Source: Mactromeris polynyma (lineage: Eukaryota > Mollusca > Bivalvia > Venerida > Mactridae). Taken from it: DNA of 64,000 nt. Location: contig JASFXZ010000026.1 of assembly GCA_032209605.1 (NCBI GenBank), forward strand, positions 5,208,001-5,272,000. The letters run 5' to 3'. Below, one piece after another: positions 44,213-55,589 of this stretch. Under the pieces are notes generated by a model. That model saw only the letters and a program-made list of their open reading frames with translations. It searched no databases and had not been told where the DNA came from. Position 1 is the first letter of the stretch; each line of letters begins with the position of its first letter. A program made the position numbers and the translations under genes.

Positions 44213-47200
44213 ATGTTTCTTCTGGTTGTTGTTTATGCATTTCTGCACGTTGATCAAGGTAAACTATACTATTTATCATGATAGTTGATACGTTAACGCA
44301 TACTCTGTAAACAAAACAGACAGTTTATATTAAATCACTGAATTTTATGTTTTTCTTTATTATTAGTTTTATGTTTTGTTGTCTGATGTACTGATGCAGA
44401 TTGTTTTTATCATTTATTTTCCCACACACTGCCAATGTATAAATTATAAAAATACAAATTTTATTCTGTATAGTAAAATCCAATGAGTATATTAGAAGAC
44501 CAAATGATTTCTCTTGATTAATGACAAACGAAACATGCACATTGACACATAGTAATCAGTTGTTTTTAAAACGAACATATAGTTAGGAATAATCGGCGGG
44601 TTCAAAATCACTGTTCAAAATACATGTACTTAGTTATAAACCTCGCCGATGCACATTATTTCGCCTATATAAGGTTTTCCCCGCTGGACACAAACTAGTT
44701 TACCAAGTATAGAACAGACAAAATTACATCTGTTTCCCGGAGGTCTGTGTGGGGAGGAACTGTGTCTTATGTTTGTGGCGGTCCCTGTAGCAACTTATTC
44801 CCTCTCTTTTATTATTACAGTTGTTTTTGCCTGTGTATTAAATACTGTTATCATATCATCCATCAGGGATAGTACTTCTACATTCATAATACTTTTCCAT
44901 CCCCACTAACATATGTTATTACATTTTTCCCGGAGGTCTGTGGAGAGCAATGTCTTATGTATGTGGCGTTCCCTGTAGCAACTTATTCTCTCTCATTTTT
45001 GTTCTGAGAAATGTATTCAGAATATAAAAATTGATCAAATTTTATGTTATAATTGTTATATACTTGCGACGTATAATAAAGTTTTAGACATTGTACATAT
45101 TTGTATTAGTTTCCTATAAGTATGGTTGCTTCTTTGGTCCGTTGTGTTTGAAGTAAAAATGTCGTTATTTATACTCCTTCTTAATCGTTATATGTACTGT
45201 TTTATTTACAGTAATTGGTGTTTCTCTTAGATGTAATCCATCATTCAACTGTGAGACATGTAGCAACCCGTACGACTGTGATACATGTGCAATTGGGACT
45301 TACATCCATCGAGCTGGTGCGCACTTTGAATGCGCAACATGTAATACAGAATGCATATCTTGCCATTATTACACTAATTGTCAAGAATGTGTTAAAGGAA
45401 AGTATGGCAAGAGATGTACGTTACAATGTAGCACAGGGTGTTTTGACGGACTTTGTGAACAACTTACTGGTAACTGTTCATGTAAGGCAAACTTCACAGG
45501 AAGCACTTGTGATAAATGTACACATGGTAGATATGGTACAAACTGTCATTTGAAATGTAGCGACGGTTGTTTAGATGGAACTTGTGTTAAAATAACAGGG
45601 GAATGTGTTTGTAAACCCGGTTACACGGGATTGAATTGTAGTGAATGCATTCATGGTCGATATGGATTTATATGTCAGAGTAATTGTGGTATTGGTTGTA
45701 CAAATGGAACGTGTGATCGACAGACAGGACACTGTACATGTATGAACAATTTTACAGGAGAAAAGTGTGATCGATGTGTGGCTGGAAACTATGATGTGTA
45801 TTCAAATTGTAATTTGCAATGTCCTGCTACGTGTTTATCTTGTGAGTCCGAAGCGTCCTGTACGGTATGTAAAGCTGGACATTTTGGCAATACCTGTAAT
45901 CTATTGCATGACAATTGTACTGAAGGAAACGGACCGTGTCATCCAGAAAAGAATCCGTGTAAAACAAGCGGTAAATTTGGAGACAATTGTACGATCAGTT
46001 GTATGAAACATTGCACAATATGTTCTACGAGCGAATTATGTCATCAATGTGAAAGTGGAAACTGGGCTTCCAATTGTCTTCAATCTTGTCCCGACAATTG
46101 TATGAATGGAGTTTGTAACATAAGCAAGGGAACTTGCACGTATGGATGTAAACCGGGCTACCATGGAAGACATTGTGAATGCAATAAAGATAACATATGT
46201 TACAAATTTGGTACGTAGGTATTTTATTATTAATTGAAGTAGTTGTTTTACTTTCAAATCTGACGCTGGGCATTCCATAAGAACAGGTTTACATGCTCTA
46301 CTGTAGTATCGGGTGCTTTATCCGATATCTTTATAATCATCTTCTGCTTTATAACTCCCGAACGACTGATATTTTCTAATTTAGACAGGCGAATCGACAT
46401 GCGTCCACAGCCATTCAGATGTTCTAGAAGTAGCACGGTAATCATGTGTAAATAAAGCTTATGCGAGTGTGCATTGAATAGACAGCTTTCACTGTCATAG
46501 AAATGGCGCTGTGGCATTGAAAATTGTTAGAAAAACTATATAAATCGAACGTAATTGACTTTCGTTTCGTCAGCATTCCAAAATTAGTTCAATGCCTGTA
46601 TATTTGTAGTGATTTAAGATCGTTTAAACAGCTGTCGTTGCGTACTCTGCGAATATTTTAAAATGCGTCATCTCGTTACTCAGCATCACGTTACTCTAAT
46701 TCGCCACACTATTTGTAATACGTATATGTACTCGTACACTCCTCGATGAAAGAACGAAACACTGCCTTCTGTAAATGCTAAATGACATGAAATAAAACCG
46801 ATTTGCTAGATAGTCAATATAACCCTCGACACGAAAGACTATACATTGTGTACACTTTTTATTGGTTCTAACACTGGAAAATACTCATATATTATACACT
46901 CAGTAGTCACGTGATCGTGCCGACCAATGAAATGTAGTAACCATGAACGAACGGTGATTTCGTTAACTGCGACTACATTATTGGTTATATCAGAAAGGTT
47001 AAAAAGGTCAAATATAAAAATTAATGGGTAATACAGCAGCGTGTGAATGTAACGGTAGTGGAATCAAAGCGATGTGAGGGAGCGTGCTGTTTACATAACA
47101 CAGAAAAGCAAAGTGTATTAATCGATTAATGAATTCCTTGACTGATCTCCGAATGGTCAGAACAGGAGAATTATGTACATATTGTTTTGCTCTCTAAGAC

Positions 47201-47353
47201 ATGAAGGTTTTATATGTGACCTTGTGTGAAATGTTAACGCATATCGTCTGTATTTCAGGTGACAGTCACGCTTACAACCGCGCTGTGATCTATACAGATG
47301 TACAGTTGAGAGCAATTTTTCTCAGCATTATTGTGCTTATCTTTAAACAGTAA
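44213..47353 (+). CDS. Multi-EGF cysteine-rich protein, copy A (complete)
   Basis: Exons: 44,213-44,258, 45,212-46,210, 47,259-47,353. Introns are GT-AG, both phase 1; the product is 379 residues. A 5' UTR exon probably ends at 43,972 (donor GTAAGTG) and joins at 44,205, eight bases before ATG. Residues 1-15 are a signal peptide. Residues 23-84 are a Cys-rich head (CETC, CDTC, CISC, CQEC). Three 8-Cys laminin-type EGF modules follow (about 84-127, 127-170, 170-215; e.g. CSCKANFTGSTC). Furin-like Cys segments (215-304) and a last EGF-like unit (304-339) come next. The end has a hydrophobic stretch (AIFLSIIVLIF, 367-377) closed by KQ, fitting a GPI signal or short membrane anchor. Several NXS/T sites are present. 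Such proteins (MEGF/scavenger-receptor-like) act outside the cell in binding or adhesion; the ligand is unknown. Confidence 0.88.
44738..44812 (+). repeat. R1 3'-end fragment in EGF copy A intron 1
   Basis: CCCGGAGGTCTGTGTGGGG, then CTTATGTTTGTGGCG and CCCTGTAGCAACTTATTCCC. Only the terminal R1 segment is present. Confidence 0.75.
44927..44998 (+). repeat. Second R1 3'-end fragment in the same intron
   Basis: CCCGGAGGTCTGTGGAGAGC, CTTATGTATGTGGCGTTCC and TGTAGCAACTTATTCTCTC, about 190 bp after the first and in the same orientation. Confidence 0.75.
46211..47258. other. Intron 2 of EGF copy A
   Basis: Holds no recognised gene. Compared with copy B (53,598-54,234) it is about 410 bp longer, mostly from extra sequence around 46,290-46,760. 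The remaining parts align well, including AGGTTAAAAAGGTCAAATAT. Confidence 0.5.
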
Positions 47354-47489
47354 TTGTGTTGCATTATTACTAAATTTCCGCTTGGCTTTACAAACGTTTT
47401 TCATTATAATCAGCTATCTTCAAGAGCGAGATTCGCATATCATATTTTAGACTAATGTATATTGTAACCATGACAATTTAGTGATTTCA

Positions 47490-48520
47490 ATGATTTTGAA
47501 TTTGAAGGCGGGCCAACCAAAAATGTCGGATGGAATTTTTGATTTCGTGTGTACTTCATGAGCGCAAAACAACTAGACCATAGAAGCTGTGAAGTACCGT
47601 GTAGAATGCAGTGTCAGTCATCTACTGACACACACAAGATGTTCCGCAATAAAAACACAAGGATTATAGCAATTGCAGACGACACGCTAAATCAATCAGA
47701 TGGAAATAGAGCCCAATGTTTAGTTTGTACGAAATTGTCATAGAAAAATAGAAGAAGCAGACAGTGAGCAGATCAAGCAAGAATCACATCATTTTATACA
47801 GACGTACCGATGTCATGCATCCCAGCCCAGTCATTGATGTAATATTTCCAAGCTTAACAGGGTATTGGACAAGTACAGAAACATCGAAAGCAAAAACACT
47901 ACCTCTTCAAAATCAAAGGTATTAGAGATATAGCTATAACCCTTTCTGATGATTCCAAAATATGCAGATCATATGGATGTTGTCTGACACATGATAACCA
48001 ACTACTTGTCACAGATTATCCCAATTAGAAACTATATATATTTTGATATATATACTATATGTGTTACTTTCGATTCTACACCTCGTGGTGTATGTTGCAT
48101 CAGTAAACATGAAGCTGCAGTTGCATGTAAGGATAACTAGATCAGTTTGTTCCGTTCATAACAAGATCAACCCTACAAGGCAACTCAAAATGTCTCATGG
48201 TTGTTATGGTATTGCTTTTAAAGGTGGTAAGCTTTATGTGACAGATACTGATGCTGCACTCTATGTTTATGATATGACTGGTACCCTCTTGAAAACAATT
48301 TCACAAGACAAAAGCTAAGGATAAGCTGTTCAACAATAGTAGACATGTTACATTCATTTCAAGTGGAGACAGAATGTTTATGGAAGTGGGAACAATATGC
48401 TCATATATTTTGACATGATGGGCAATTATTTTGTTTACACTATTGGAGACACTGGCCTAAACGATGTAGATGGTGTATGTGTTGACGGTAGAGAAAACAT
48501 TTGTAGTTGTTTTTTTTAAA
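47490..48520 (+). pseudogene. TRIM/NHL-type gene remnant, unit A
   Basis: Pieces in order: MSDGIFDFVCTS (47,523), then after in-frame stops TIEAVKYRVEC. This matches the start of bivalve TRIM/B-box proteins, where a Cys pair precedes EA-KYCVEC. Near 47,925: DIAITLSDDSKI, then CCLTHDNQLLVTDYPN, another stop, FDSTPRGVCCIS, and YGIAFKGGKLYVTDTD with LYVYDMTGTLLKTIS (48,198-48,318). After further breaks, traces of the next blade remain (FISSGDRMF, VDGVCVDGRENI). These are NHL beta-propeller repeats. Such proteins are ubiquitin-ligase-related sensors or regulators. Many stops and lost segments show this copy is dead. Confidence 0.72.
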
Positions 48521-48994
48521 TGAAAAGACTTATCGTGTTTTTTGGGTGATTAAGCATCTCATTGCTAGTATCATCTACCGGTTGGTCTACACAGGTACCG
48601 CCATATTCATCGTCTCAAGAAAATAGTACATGTCAAGTCCTCTGATTTTATTACTAATTTGATCACTATAATGGCAGATTTGTCGGGGATATCAATCGTG
48701 GAATGGCGGGAGTTTTGATATAAACTGGATTATCCTGGATTATTTGTGTCATTTTTGACGAATGAGTTTACCCGAGTTGCGTATTAATTTCTAATTCGAT
48801 AATATGGAAAACTTACCTTGGATTTTAAGCGCAGATTTGTTTTGTTTTATATTCATGCATTGTACGTAGCCGTATATGATATTTAGGTGATTTTTATTGA
48901 CCAGAGCGCAATGTATTCAGCATGAACTGCATTTTGCTATCGTGTCATCTCTGGAAGTTTCAATGTTAATAAACACTGCTAAGAATATATTTTC

Positions 48995-49440
48995 ATAATT
49001 CAATGTTGAATGAGTTTCAGAAGTTCTTAATACTCTAAATGACAAAATTTCTGCTACCTGATCATCACCTTGTCAGATGTATTTCTTTGTGATTATTATT
49101 TCTATTGATGTGTTATGTATGTTAAGCTCCCGTTTCCCCATGTACAGTTCTTTTCTTGATAATTGCAATAGTCATGTCCTGTCCCTTCAGCTTATTATTA
49201 CTGACTTTCTTGACTTGTTCCGTGATATATTCCATCAATTACAACCCCCCCCCCCCCTTGTTGCCCCTGAATTCACCTTAGTTGTTGTTAAGGTTGACAA
49301 TACCATTTCTTGCACCCCTATTCCCATACATGTTTACTCTTGCACTTCCCCAATGCCTAATTTTGTAGACTGTTTTTTACATGGGATCTGTGTGGGGAGG
49401 AATTGCCTTATGTATGAGGCGTTCCCTGTAGCAACTTAAT
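48995..49440 (+). mobile_element. R1 copy defined by an empty site in unit C
   Basis: In unit C the sequence runs directly from GAGAATATCTTTTC into CTAAATTTATTC (about 59,045-59,065). In unit B the same flanks are separated by about 445 bp containing R1: TTTCCCCATGTACAG, TGACTTTCTTGACTTG, a run of 14 C, CACCCCTATTCCCATACATG, CTGTGTGGGGAGGAATTG and GCGTTCCCTGTAGCAAC. The shared flank suggests a TAA duplication. No inverted termini or coding capacity are seen. Confidence 0.75.
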
Positions 49441-52400
49441 CTAAATTTATTCATGTATAAACACTATTTGACACTTGTTGAATGAAACCGTTGTTCCATG
49501 CTTCGTAGTTTGTGATTCATATATGTATGTCTTGCTAGGATAAAAATGATGGACATTTTGTTGTATACACAACTTTTGATGTCAAATTAAATTGAACGAA
49601 AATTCACCTAATGTAGTTTGTGTTCTTTGTAAACAGTTGTATATACAATCGGTGCAACTTGATCTAATCTGCGGTGCTAGGTTCATACGCGTGAACTCTC
49701 TGATTTCCATGGGAGGCTCCAAGCTTTGACATGTCACTCACACATTCTCGGCGGGGGCGGTGTCTCCCGATTTTGAAAGTAAACATTGGGTATTTTAGTT
49801 CATTTCGACTGGTTCGCTGAAATTACGTGTCCAACTGATAACCGAAAGTGGTAAAACCGAGATTCCAGTTCGAAAGTCGTTTATACCAGTGTTCCATAGA
49901 CGTTCTCAACCATGGAATTAAGCGCTTGACTGAAAATATAATTATATCATCATGCTAACATCGATGTCAATGTTTGGTAATGTTATGGTTTAAAGTCGTC
50001 TGTACAATCGGGAGTACGGAGTGACCTACTTCTCGGAGTTACATTTGAAATCAAATTCTAACAGATAAAAATGTTATGACCACAGTCTTGAAAGTTTTTT
50101 AATAACCCTCGTATATAAAGTAAAAATTAGTCAGTCGAACGTCGCTTATTCGACAACCTTCTGTCTTGTATACTCGGTAGGCCTATGATCCAAACTAAAT
50201 ATCAGAACTGAGCTATTCGAAACCATGTATTATTCGAAATATAATTTCGGACCCAATGAATTCGAATGAATGAGGTTCGACGGTACATTCATAATACTCC
50301 AACCAGCTTTAAAATACGATATATCTGTAACATATATAAATTGTATGGCGCATTCATTTCTTCAAGCTTTGTTTTATTTATGCCTATGTATTACTAATTT
50401 TATCTTTAACACCATTGTTGTGCAATATTGAGAATTAAGTATAAATTTTAGATAGTGTATATGTCATGCGTGGGCGAGTTTAACAAAGCGTTGTGTTGTG
50501 TTACTACATGTGTATATCTGCTCATGATGAATTTAATTTAACTGCTTAAAATTACTTTACTTTAAAAGTATTTCAACGGTAGGATCAACATGGAGTTATT
50601 ATTCTTATTCACCACAAAACTCATTACACGAATCAAAACTAGAGGACAACGATGACCATATATCGCTCACCTGGGTAATTAATACGATGTTCTTCACCTG
50701 GAAACCACCTACAGTCATATTGTTTACCTGCTCAGGACCTATAATCACCGTTTAAGACGAACAGGTAAATATTAAACAACCTTGTATATAATCACCCGAG
50801 AAGTCAGTCAATTGTTAACTACTCTGCTGGTACGGTTATTGGTGTTGCTTCTGTCGTTGTCGTTCCGACTGCTGATTTTGTTTTGTTGTTGTTTTGATTC
50901 TTAACATTTTATTTATATGTATATCATTAGTTATTGTTCTTTTCAATTTATGCCAGGAAAATGTATATAGATAAACATAAATAAAGGAATGATGGAGGTA
51001 ATCTGAAGTCGTTGGAGACAGCTTGAAGTCGCCTTCCGGTTAGTCCCGGGGGAATTTTAAATCAATTTCATCCTACTTTTAGGCATTCTTAACGCGATTT
51101 TAAATTAACGGCGGATAACTTGAAACGGGGTTAGTCTGAAGTCGATGTTCAAAGATGTCGTTTAAAAACAGATGAACTGATGACAGATATGCGAGGGGCA
51201 TGTGTTACGTGTGCTTAATCTGCTCATGTGATGAGGTGAGCTAGACAGCAGCGCGTAACGAAGCATGTAACTATCCACGAGAAACGTATGCTAATTAGAA
51301 TTTTATAAACTACGTGATCTATCTTTCATTTCGGTGTTGTTGTTTATCTGCCTAGCGAAAATACATACAACGTAAGTGAACATTTATATATGTTTCTATA
51401 TGATATATCGGCTGGAATACATTTGAATGTTGTTGTTCTTCTTTTTTAATTGTTCATCCTTCAGAAATGATCAATTTCACAATACCATCTATATGGTATG
51501 GTACAAGGTGTATAGAATAACGCATTGCATGTCGAATATTATTTATCACACACCGCAAATATATATGACTGTATTACCTCCATTTTCTGGAGATATATGG
51601 TTAAACAATTATTTATGCATATACACATACAGATAGCAAGAAAAGACGAATACATAGCCAGGAGAATAGAAGAAAAAATGCAGTCTCTGTTACGTAACTA
51701 CATTATCCAGAATAATCCAATATTCAATTATACCTTTAATCGTAGTTAAATTGTACTATTATGTTTCAGAAGATTCAATATTGATGCTATGTCTTTATTT
51801 ATTATCTTATTGACCGGTTAATTTGACTTAGTTCATCAGGTTTTTTGTTTACACTCGCTGTAAGTCGATGTTCTTGATTGCATCAGACAGTTGCACATAA
51901 ATTAGTGACATCTCATCACGTGATGGTACTTTTGAACATAATTTGTAGTTGTTGCTGTAGTTTGACGTAATTAATGATTAGTTATATCGGACACGGAAAA
52001 CATTACATAATTTGTTAACATGTTGTAACATATTAACAAGAAATGATGAATATCATAGTTTATTTTTAGAAAAGGAAATTATTAACCATCAGCCAATGAG
52101 CGTAAAATTGTCTCTTATACAAGTACATATTACAATTATTGCGGTTTAAATGGATGAAAATTACTCTCATGTGGCATTTAAACTATTAAAGACATGTAAT
52201 GTTACACGTTGTATCAAAGGTATGTAATTGCATTGTAGAAAAGACAAAATAATTTTCAAATTGAGAAATGTTTGTACACTTAAACAATATGTCACTAATA
52301 TAGACAAAACCTTGCATATTTAAGACGTTATGTGCAGTTTTAAATTATATCTATTAATCATTTCACAATAAAAATGTTTATTTCATTCTTGAGTTGTATA

Positions 52401-52598
52401 TACAATTTAAAGAAAGTTATTTGTATTTTATGGGGACATATTTATGCCACCAGTTAACTACTTAATTGACTAGATAACTATCTGGTTATCACGTTGAAGT
52501 AACCAAATAACTACTTAATTAACTAGTTAATTGTCTGGTTAACTAGATAAGTATCGTGATAAATCGTCATAGCAATATTCGCCTTGTTGTATTTACAG
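49441..52598. other. Upstream region of EGF copy B; signal exon missing
   Basis: Aligns with unit C 59,050-61,960. At 51,541-51,548 unit B joins sequence equivalent to C about 61,155 directly to sequence equivalent to C about 61,437 (CACACACCGCAAATATATA versus ACACACTCCGCAAATATATA). This removes the ~275 bp that in C carries the signal-peptide exon. No other exon-like ATG with a GT donor of matching phase was found. Confidence 0.6.
50128..50285. mobile_element. Small TA-type element (SE2), unit B
   Basis: Starts TAGTCAGTCGAACGTCGC and ends GAATGAGGTTCGACGGTA; the ends are imperfect inverted repeats. It is orthologous to 59,768-59,947 by position within the duplication, with an internal deletion, and related to the independent copy at 31,433. 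Confidence 0.7.
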
Positions 52599-54329
52599 TA
52601 TATGGGGGTTCTCTCATATGTAATCCACATTTCAACTGTGAGACGTGTACTAACCCGTACTCGTGTGATACATGTGCAATGGGAACTTTCTGGAAGAGAG
52701 CTGGTGCGTATTATGAATGCGCATCATGTGACGCAGGATGCGTATCTTGTCATTATTACTCTGATTGTCAAGAATGTGTTAAAGGAAAGTACGGCGAGGG
52801 ATGTGAGTTACAATGTAGCACAGGATGTTTCGACGGATTTTGTGAACAACTTACTGGTAACTGTACATGTAAGGCAAACTTCACAGGAAGCACTTGTGAT
52901 AAATGTACACATGGTAGATTTGGTACAAACTGTCATCTGAAATGTAGCGACGGTTGTTTAGATGGAACATGTGATAAAATAAATGGGGAATGTGTATGCA
53001 AGCCTGGGTACACGGAATTGAATTGTAGTGAATGTATTCATGGTCGATATGGACATATATGTCAGGGTAATTGTGATATTGGTTGTACGAATGGAACATG
53101 TGATCGACAAACAGGACACTGTACATGTATGGACAATTTTACAGGAGAAAAGTGTGATCGATGTGTGGCTGGAAACTATGACGTGTATTCAAATTGTACT
53201 TTGAAATGTCCTCCTGTGTGTATGTCTTGTGAGTCAGAAGCGTTCTGTACGGTCTGCAAAGCAAGACATATTGGCAATACCTGTAATATATTGCATGGCA
53301 ATTGTAGTGAAGGAAACGGACCGTGTCATCCAGAAAAGAAGCCGTGTAAAACTAGCGGTGAATTTGGTGATAATTGTACGGACAGTTGTATGAAACATTG
53401 CACAATATGTACTAGGAGCAAGTTATGTAATCAATGTGAAAGTGGATACTGGGCTTCCAATTGTCTTCAAACTTGTCCCGACAATTGTTTGAATGGAGTA
53501 TGTAACATAGGCAATGACACTTGCACGTATGGATGTAAACCTGGCTACCATGGGAGACATTGTGAATGCAATAAAGATAACAACTGTTACAAATTTGGTA
53601 CGTAGATATTTTATTACTAACCGAAGAAGTTGTTTTACTTTCAATTCTGACTCTAAGCTTTCCATAAGAACAGACAAAAGTACAGCATAAGTTACATGCT
53701 CCCCAGCAGCATCGGTCGCTTATTCTGATATCTTCATAATCACCGTCTGCTTAATGCTAAATGACATGAAATACAACCAATTTTCTAGATAGTCAAAATT
53801 GCCCTCAGCACGAAAGGCTTTACATTGTCTACACTTTTAATTGGTTCTAACACTGGAAAATACCAATCTTTTATAAACTCAGTAATCACGTGATCGTGCC
53901 GACCAATGAAATGTAGTATCCATGAGCGAACGATGATTTCGTTTACTGCGACTACATCATTGGTTATATCAGAAAGGTTAAAAAAGGTCAAATATCAAAA
54001 TTTACTGGATAATTCAGCAGCGTGTGAATGTAACGGTAGTGGAATCAATTCGCTGAGAGGGGGCGTGCGTTTATACATGCTAAAACAAAGTGTTTGTATC
54101 GATTTATGAATTCCTTGACTGATTTCCGAATGGTCAGAACAGGAGAATTATGTGCATATTGTTTTGCTCTCTAAAACATGAAGGTTTATATGTGACCATG
54201 TGTGAAATGTTAGTGCATATCTTCCGTATTTCAGGTGACAGTCACGCATACAACCGCGCTGTGATCTACACAGATGTACAGTTCAGAACAATTTTTCTCA
54301 GCATTATTGTGCTCATCTGTAAACAGTAA
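52599..54329 (+). CDS. Multi-EGF cysteine-rich protein, copy B (5' exon missing)
   Basis: Exons: 52,599-53,597 (999 bp, same length as copy A) and 54,235-54,329, with the same splice sites and phase. Every cysteine of copy A is kept and there are no stops or frameshifts. By eye about four-fifths of residues are identical. The end is GDSHAYNRAVIYTDVQ then FRTIFLSIIVLICKQ. The signal-peptide exon is deleted upstream. An in-frame ATG at 52,556 would give an unspliced start (MINRHSNIRLVVFTV), a poor signal peptide. Either another 5' exon is used or the gene recently lost secretion. The intact body suggests that loss is recent or compensated. Function would be as for copy A. Confidence 0.75.
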
Positions 54330-54504
54330 TTATGTTGCTGTTAGTTACAAGTTCATATGTCATCATTATATACTGTAAAACCTCCTATACTTTACATAAA
54401 CTCAGTCATCCATAAATATATAGCTACACAGTAAGCTAACCAATCGAATCATTCCACATGTCATATTATCTGTATAAATACAAAGTTTTACTCTTTATTC
54501 TCTC

Positions 54505-54795
54505 TTGTAGCGGATCAGTGGTCCAGTGGTAAAACGCTGGACTTGTAATCCAGGGATCGCTGGTTCGATTCCCCGCTCCATCACTGACCGTACTAACAGT
54601 CTTTCGGACGAGACTTTAAAAACCGAGGTCCCGTGTATGATGCTTTACATCGAGCACGTAAAAAGAACCAGGGGTGCTTCTGGAACTGGGGCATCTTCTG
54701 TATCATGCACTATCCTCCAAATCTAATATGACTAACATTCTTCCGGAGGCGTCGCCCATGTGGGAAACCGGTGGCGACGATAAATAAAAGCATAT
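54505..54795 (+). repeat. tRNA-derived SINE, near complete
   Basis: The head GTGGTCCAGTGGTAAAACGC (A box), the stem-loop CTGGACTTGTAATCCAG (loop CTTGTAA, anticodon position TGT) and the box CTGGTTCGATTCCCCG mimic tRNA-Thr. However, the acceptor and T stems do not pair, so it is not a working tRNA. The body has CTTTCGGACGAGACTTTAAA and CCGAGGTCCCGTGTATG, a conserved-looking central segment reminiscent of SINE core domains in molluscs, then GTGGGAAACCGGTGGCGACG and a TAAATAAAAGC tail. Confidence 0.8.
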
Positions 54796-54799
54796 ACAA

Positions 54800-55440
54800 C
54801 AATTATTCTCTCTCTTGGATACTGACCACGGTCAGTATACTTCAAAATCTAGTATTTTGACAATTGATTGAAGAACTTGTTTCTTCCCTCCAATGCATAT
54901 TGCATTGACAAACTCATTAGGTTAGAGCGTTCTTTTGATGCATATATTTACCATTATTCTGTACTAGTCTTAAGTGATTTGATTTGAGTTAGTTATATTA
55001 GAGAGTTGCTGTCGTAATAATTATAATTGAACTGTCTCATACCAATTACTTGCCTGTGTATCTTGTGTAATAATAATAATATATATATATAAATAGTCGG
55101 GAAGAGTAAAAACATATTAAGGTTCTTATGCGTTGTTATTTCTATTGAAGCGTTCAATTTATTGTGTTTGAAAACTACTATATTTATATCTTTACACGAG
55201 TTGGCATTGCCACTGAAATAACTGGTATTACCAGTCTAAAAACTATCATTGCCATGCACACAGAGATTCGATCGAGTCTGGAGGGAGTGTGTCTTCATTA
55301 TCTACCACAATGCAGTACAGTTAAATAGTTATACATACGACCACGATCACATGCGGCCACATGTAGAATCATTACAGCGTTTCATTCACATTAGTTGTAC
55401 ACATTTCATATTATAAGAACAACATACATACACACAGAAG
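54800..55440. other. Sequence specific to unit B, no recognised gene
   Basis: Sits in the 3' flank of EGF copy B where unit A has no counterpart. Contains short AT microsatellite runs (55,070-55,092) and no recognised coding sequence. Confidence 0.35.
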
Positions 55441-55589
55441 AGCACTCCGTTACAAGTCTTTAATTTCCGCTTAGCTTTACAAACGATTTTCATTATAATC
55501 TTCAAGAGCGAGATTCGCATATCATATTTTAGACTAAATTATATTGTAACCATGGACATTTAGTGATTCCAGTGATTTTGAATTTGGTC

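Larger units (their letters stand above)
43276..48865. repeat. Duplicated unit A (EGF gene plus TRIM/NHL remnant)
   Basis: First of three tandem segments. Homology to unit B is recognisable at GATGTCGTTTAAAA (43,281 versus 51,155), at the probable 5' UTR exon donor (43,973 versus 51,372), across all exons of the EGF gene, its 3' flank (47,378 versus 55,463), the TRIM/NHL remnant, and its tail near 48,519-48,780 versus 56,161-56,430. Units differ by insertions, including an R1 copy at 43,305-43,760. Confidence 0.75.

Noticed and set aside
46999..47013. AGGTTA-AAA-AGGTCA nuclear-receptor-like direct repeat in the EGF copy A intron
   Set aside because: The spacing changes from 3 to 4 bases in copy B, and such short matches are common in AT-rich DNA.
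49246..49259. Run of 14 C as a regulatory element
   Set aside because: It lies within an R1 copy and is most simply a homopolymer expansion.
54510..54585. Functional tRNA-Thr (TGT)
   Set aside because: The anticodon arm is good, but the acceptor and T stems do not pair, and a SINE body with an A-rich tail follows directly.
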